Positions 62,304 to 64,000 of a stretch of 64,000 bases of DNA are shown one piece after another. Position 1 is the stretch's first letter. Each line of letters begins with the position of its first letter. Location of the stretch: the NCBI RefSeq assembly GCF_023630255.1, contig NZ_JALPRS010000003.1, forward strand, positions 310,001 to 374,000. Reading direction: 5' to 3'. The position numbers and the translations under genes were made by a program. The DNA comes from Pontibacter deserti. Lineage in GTDB: Bacteria; Bacteroidota; Bacteroidia; Cytophagales; Hymenobacteraceae. Below the pieces are notes generated by a model. That model was given only the letters and a program-made list of their open reading frames with translations, searched no databases and was not told the origin of the DNA.

Positions 62304-62399
62304 ATGAAAAATGTTTACCACAATGATGATGAGTTAGCTTACTGGATTATTGCAGGATACTTCGCAGTTGTTGGAGTAGTTGCAATGCTGGTATCTTAA
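62304..62399 (+). CDS. 31-residue membrane microprotein
   Basis: A short open frame missed at normal length cut-offs: ATG 62304 to TAA 62397-62399, 31 residues. The N-terminus is MKNVYHNDDELAYWI, polar and acidic, followed by a hydrophobic stretch of about 18 residues (AGYFAVVGVVAMLVS). That is one transmembrane helix with the N-terminus inside or outside. An AATTA-rich stretch precedes the ATG and there is no strong ribosome site. A perfect 16-bp terminator follows 19 bp after the stop. Free start, stop, promoter and terminator make a real small transcript likely; translation is unproven. No family recognised. Confidence 0.55.
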   Translation: MKNVYHNDDELAYWIIAGYFAVVGVVAMLVS

Positions 62400-62417
62400 G
62401 TTAATTGTTCCGTATGG

Positions 62418-62457
62418 AAACATAGAAGCCGCACCTTTAGATGCGGCTTCTATGTTT
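62418..62457. terminator. Strong bidirectional terminator
   Basis: A perfect 16-bp stem AAACATAGAAGCCGCA (62418-62433) with TGCGGCTTCTATGTTT (62442-62457) and an 8-nt loop. It ends the microprotein transcript and, on the minus strand, the serine hydrolase transcript. Confidence 0.9.
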
Positions 62458-62477
62458 TATAAGTATGTAAGTTCGGG

Positions 62478-64000
62478 TTATTTTACTCTTACAAATTTCA
62501 GTTCATCAAAGTGGAAGTCTGGATTGTTTGCATCCAGGCGCATCTGGCTTATAGTGCCGTCCTCACCAATTAAAAACCTTACCCGGGTTGGGGTTAGCAG
62601 CGCAAAATCGTTTTTCCAGTCCAGGTCGAAGATGTCGTGCTGCCAATGGTTAAGGGTACCGCTCAGAGCAGGTGCCGGAGCCAGCTGAAGATCCAGTTTC
62701 CCATCTTTTAAAGTAACAGTAGCGTTGCCATAAAGCTCACTGTAGTAAGTGCCGGTATAAGCCGTCAGGTCCATTGTAGCCTTTGTTTTACGCTTCTTCT
62801 CTTTCGGGGCTTTTGCCTGTGCTTCGGCTTGTTGTTTTTTAGCTTTTGCCATCATGTCCAACGAAACCTGGCTCCAGTCTTTGCCATTCTGCACACCAAA
62901 AAACTGGTCTAAGGTATAGTTTGCCAGCGGCGACATAATGCTGCTCATGCTGTTGGTTAGAATAACAATGCCCAGGTTCTCTTCCGGTACCAGTACGGTG
63001 CGGCTGTTCATGCCTTCGTGGCCACCACCATGGTATACTTGTTTGCGTCCTTCGTAATCGCTTACGAACCAACCTAAGCCGGCTGCAGTAAAGTGTGTGG
63101 ACGGCATATACTCTTCAGCACCTTTTGATACAGGCATAGGGTTGTGTGCCTGCCACATATGGCGGCTGGCATTTTCGCTGAAGATCTTTTTCCCTTTGTA
63201 GGTGCCGCGGTTCAGGTGTAAACGCATCCATTGGGCCTGCTGCGTAACACTGGTAAATATACCAGCAGCTGGGTTCCAGTTATCCCAGGCAGTAAGTGTG
63301 GTGGCAACAGGCTTCTCATCTTTATCAAACCCATGTGGCGATGCTACATTCTGCACCCCTTTCAGATCGTTTACGGAAGTATAAGAGCGGTTCATGCCCA
63401 GCGGCTGGAAGAATGTTTCTTTAATGTAGTTCTCCCATGTTTTTCCAGACACCTTCTCGATCACTTCTCCGGCTGTAATAAACATCAGGTTAGAGTAACC
63501 ATAACCATCCCGGAAACCATATTCAGGCTCCAAATACTGCATTCTCCGGATGATATCTTCGCGGCTATAAGTAGTGTTATACCAAAGCAAATCGCCGCTA
63601 AATGTTTTCAGGCCTACACGGTGGCTCAGCAGGTCTTCGATAGTCAGATTTTCGGTAACATAAGGAGAGTACATCTTTAAGTAAGGTAGGTACTTGTTTA
63701 CCTTATCTGTCCATTTTATTTTACCGGCATCAACCAACGTAGCCAGTGCCGCCGAAGTATAAGCTTTAGAGTTAGAGGCAATTCCAAATAATGTATTTGC
63801 ATCTACTTGTCCGCCTGTTTTGTTATTAAGTACACCGTAACCTTTTGCAAATATTACAGAGTCGTTTTTAACAATGGCAATGGCCATACCCGGCACATCC
63901 CAGTCTTTCAGGGCTTTCTGATAATAAGCATCGAGTTTGGTTATAGTTGCAGCCGTAGTCGCTTTCTGGGCAAATGCTGGTTGAAATAATAAGCACAGCA
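62478..64000 (-). CDS. Secreted serine hydrolase (class C beta-lactamase-like), 5' end outside the window
   Basis: The gene runs off the right edge: the reading frame continues from the shown part up to 63999 without a start, and the last visible codons give LLFQPAFAQ, the end of a signal peptide. So the protein is exported. About 507 residues are visible. The SxxK motif is SNSK in GIASNSKAYTSAAL, the tyrosine motif YSN is in DGYGYSNLMF and the KTG-like motif HGGGHEG. The C-terminal third (after ANYTLDQFFG) is a DUF3471-type domain starting DLTAYTGTYYSELYG. Class C-like folds include esterases, DD-peptidases and lactamases, so the substrate is open. Confidence 0.9.
   Translation of the reverse strand, partial: LCLLFQPAFAQKATTAATITKLDAYYQKALKDWDVPGMAIAIVKNDSVIFAKGYGVLNNKTGGQVDANTLFGIASNSKAYTSAALATLVDAGKIKWTDKVNKYLPYLKMYSPYVTENLTIEDLLSHRVGLKTFSGDLLWYNTTYSREDIIRRMQYLEPEYGFRDGYGYSNLMFITAGEVIEKVSGKTWENYIKETFFQPLGMNRSYTSVNDLKGVQNVASPHGFDKDEKPVATTLTAWDNWNPAAGIFTSVTQQAQWMRLHLNRGTYKGKKIFSENASRHMWQAHNPMPVSKGAEEYMPSTHFTAAGLGWFVSDYEGRKQVYHGGGHEGMNSRTVLVPEENLGIVILTNSMSSIMSPLANYTLDQFFGVQNGKDWSQVSLDMMAKAKKQQAEAQAKAPKEKKRKTKATMDLTAYTGTYYSELYGNATVTLKDGKLDLQLAPAPALSGTLNHWQHDIFDLDWKNDFALLTPTRVRFLIGEDGTISQMRLDANNPDFHFDELKFVRVK

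Noticed and set aside
1..64000. CRISPR array, tRNA or rRNA genes, prophage or insertion sequence
   Set aside because: I looked for regular spaced repeats, tRNA-like clover patterns, T-loop GGTTCGA motifs and transposase signatures and saw none. A tRNA scan would be decisive.

Overview
This window looks like chromosomal DNA of an aerobic Bacteroidota, most probably Cytophagales/Hymenobacteraceae and Pontibacter-like. The lineage call is an inference. It rests on Bacteroidota-type promoters (-7 element TAnnTTTG, here usually TACCTTTG), on families common in that phylum (FloA/NfeD pair, DUF4142, DUF202, DUF2795, FadL-like porins, DPP IV) and on a bacterial tryptophan-kynurenine pathway. I see no rRNA, tRNA, CRISPR array, insertion sequence or prophage. 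The content is mostly core housekeeping genes, with a few accessory patches.

Layout. 1-2.4 kb: end of cdsA, glutamate dehydrogenase, phosphatidylserine decarboxylase. 2.4-5.1 kb: msrC and ribD (minus), then prmC. 5.1-8.2 kb: nucleotide-sugar genes galE-rfbB-rfbA. 8.3-9.7 kb: an orphan membrane protein behind a perfect 19-bp palindrome, and a frameshifted DUF2071 gene. 9.7-13 kb: chrA, a 2-oxoglutarate/Fe(II) oxygenase and a lipoprotein. 13.2-17 kb: floA-nfeD, a repeat-rich 0.8 kb spacer, and proS. 17-24 kb: cell-envelope and secreted proteins (Tyr/Arg-rich lipoprotein, FadL-like porin, DPP IV), a methyltransferase, a tandem NTF2-like protein and a RelA/SpoT-type synthetase.

25-35.4 kb holds most of an aerobic kynurenine pathway. 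kmo, kynU, 3-hydroxyanthranilate dioxygenase, ACMS decarboxylase and a 2-aminomuconate-semialdehyde-type dehydrogenase would carry kynurenine to 2-aminomuconate. They lie on both strands, interleaved with an SDR lacking YxxxK, a small membrane protein, GNAT, AlkB-like and CPA1 antiporter genes. Tryptophan 2,3-dioxygenase, kynurenine formamidase and aminomuconate deaminase are not in the window.

35.5-48 kb: DUF4168 protein, two tandem secreted paralogs of unknown function, asnS, rpoN, a PAP2-like membrane protein, a PaaG-like hydratase/isomerase, TapB-like and other envelope proteins, and two DUF4142 lipoproteins. 48-64 kb: uvrA, a DUF202 pair, a LOG-family protein, a MacB/FtsX-type permease, queA, a CatB-like acetyltransferase, ispD, an orphan ABC ATPase, DUF2795 and DUF349 proteins, ettA, an unlisted 31-residue membrane microprotein at 62304-62399, and a serine hydrolase that runs off the right edge.

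Many gene ends carry clear intrinsic terminators. Spacers are rich in short dispersed repeat phrases, and the hexamer AGTATA/TATACT is strikingly frequent inside and outside genes. I found no convincing new multi-gene system. The best leads are the microprotein, the palindromic operator-like sites, the dispersed repeats and the atypical SDR of the kynurenine cluster.
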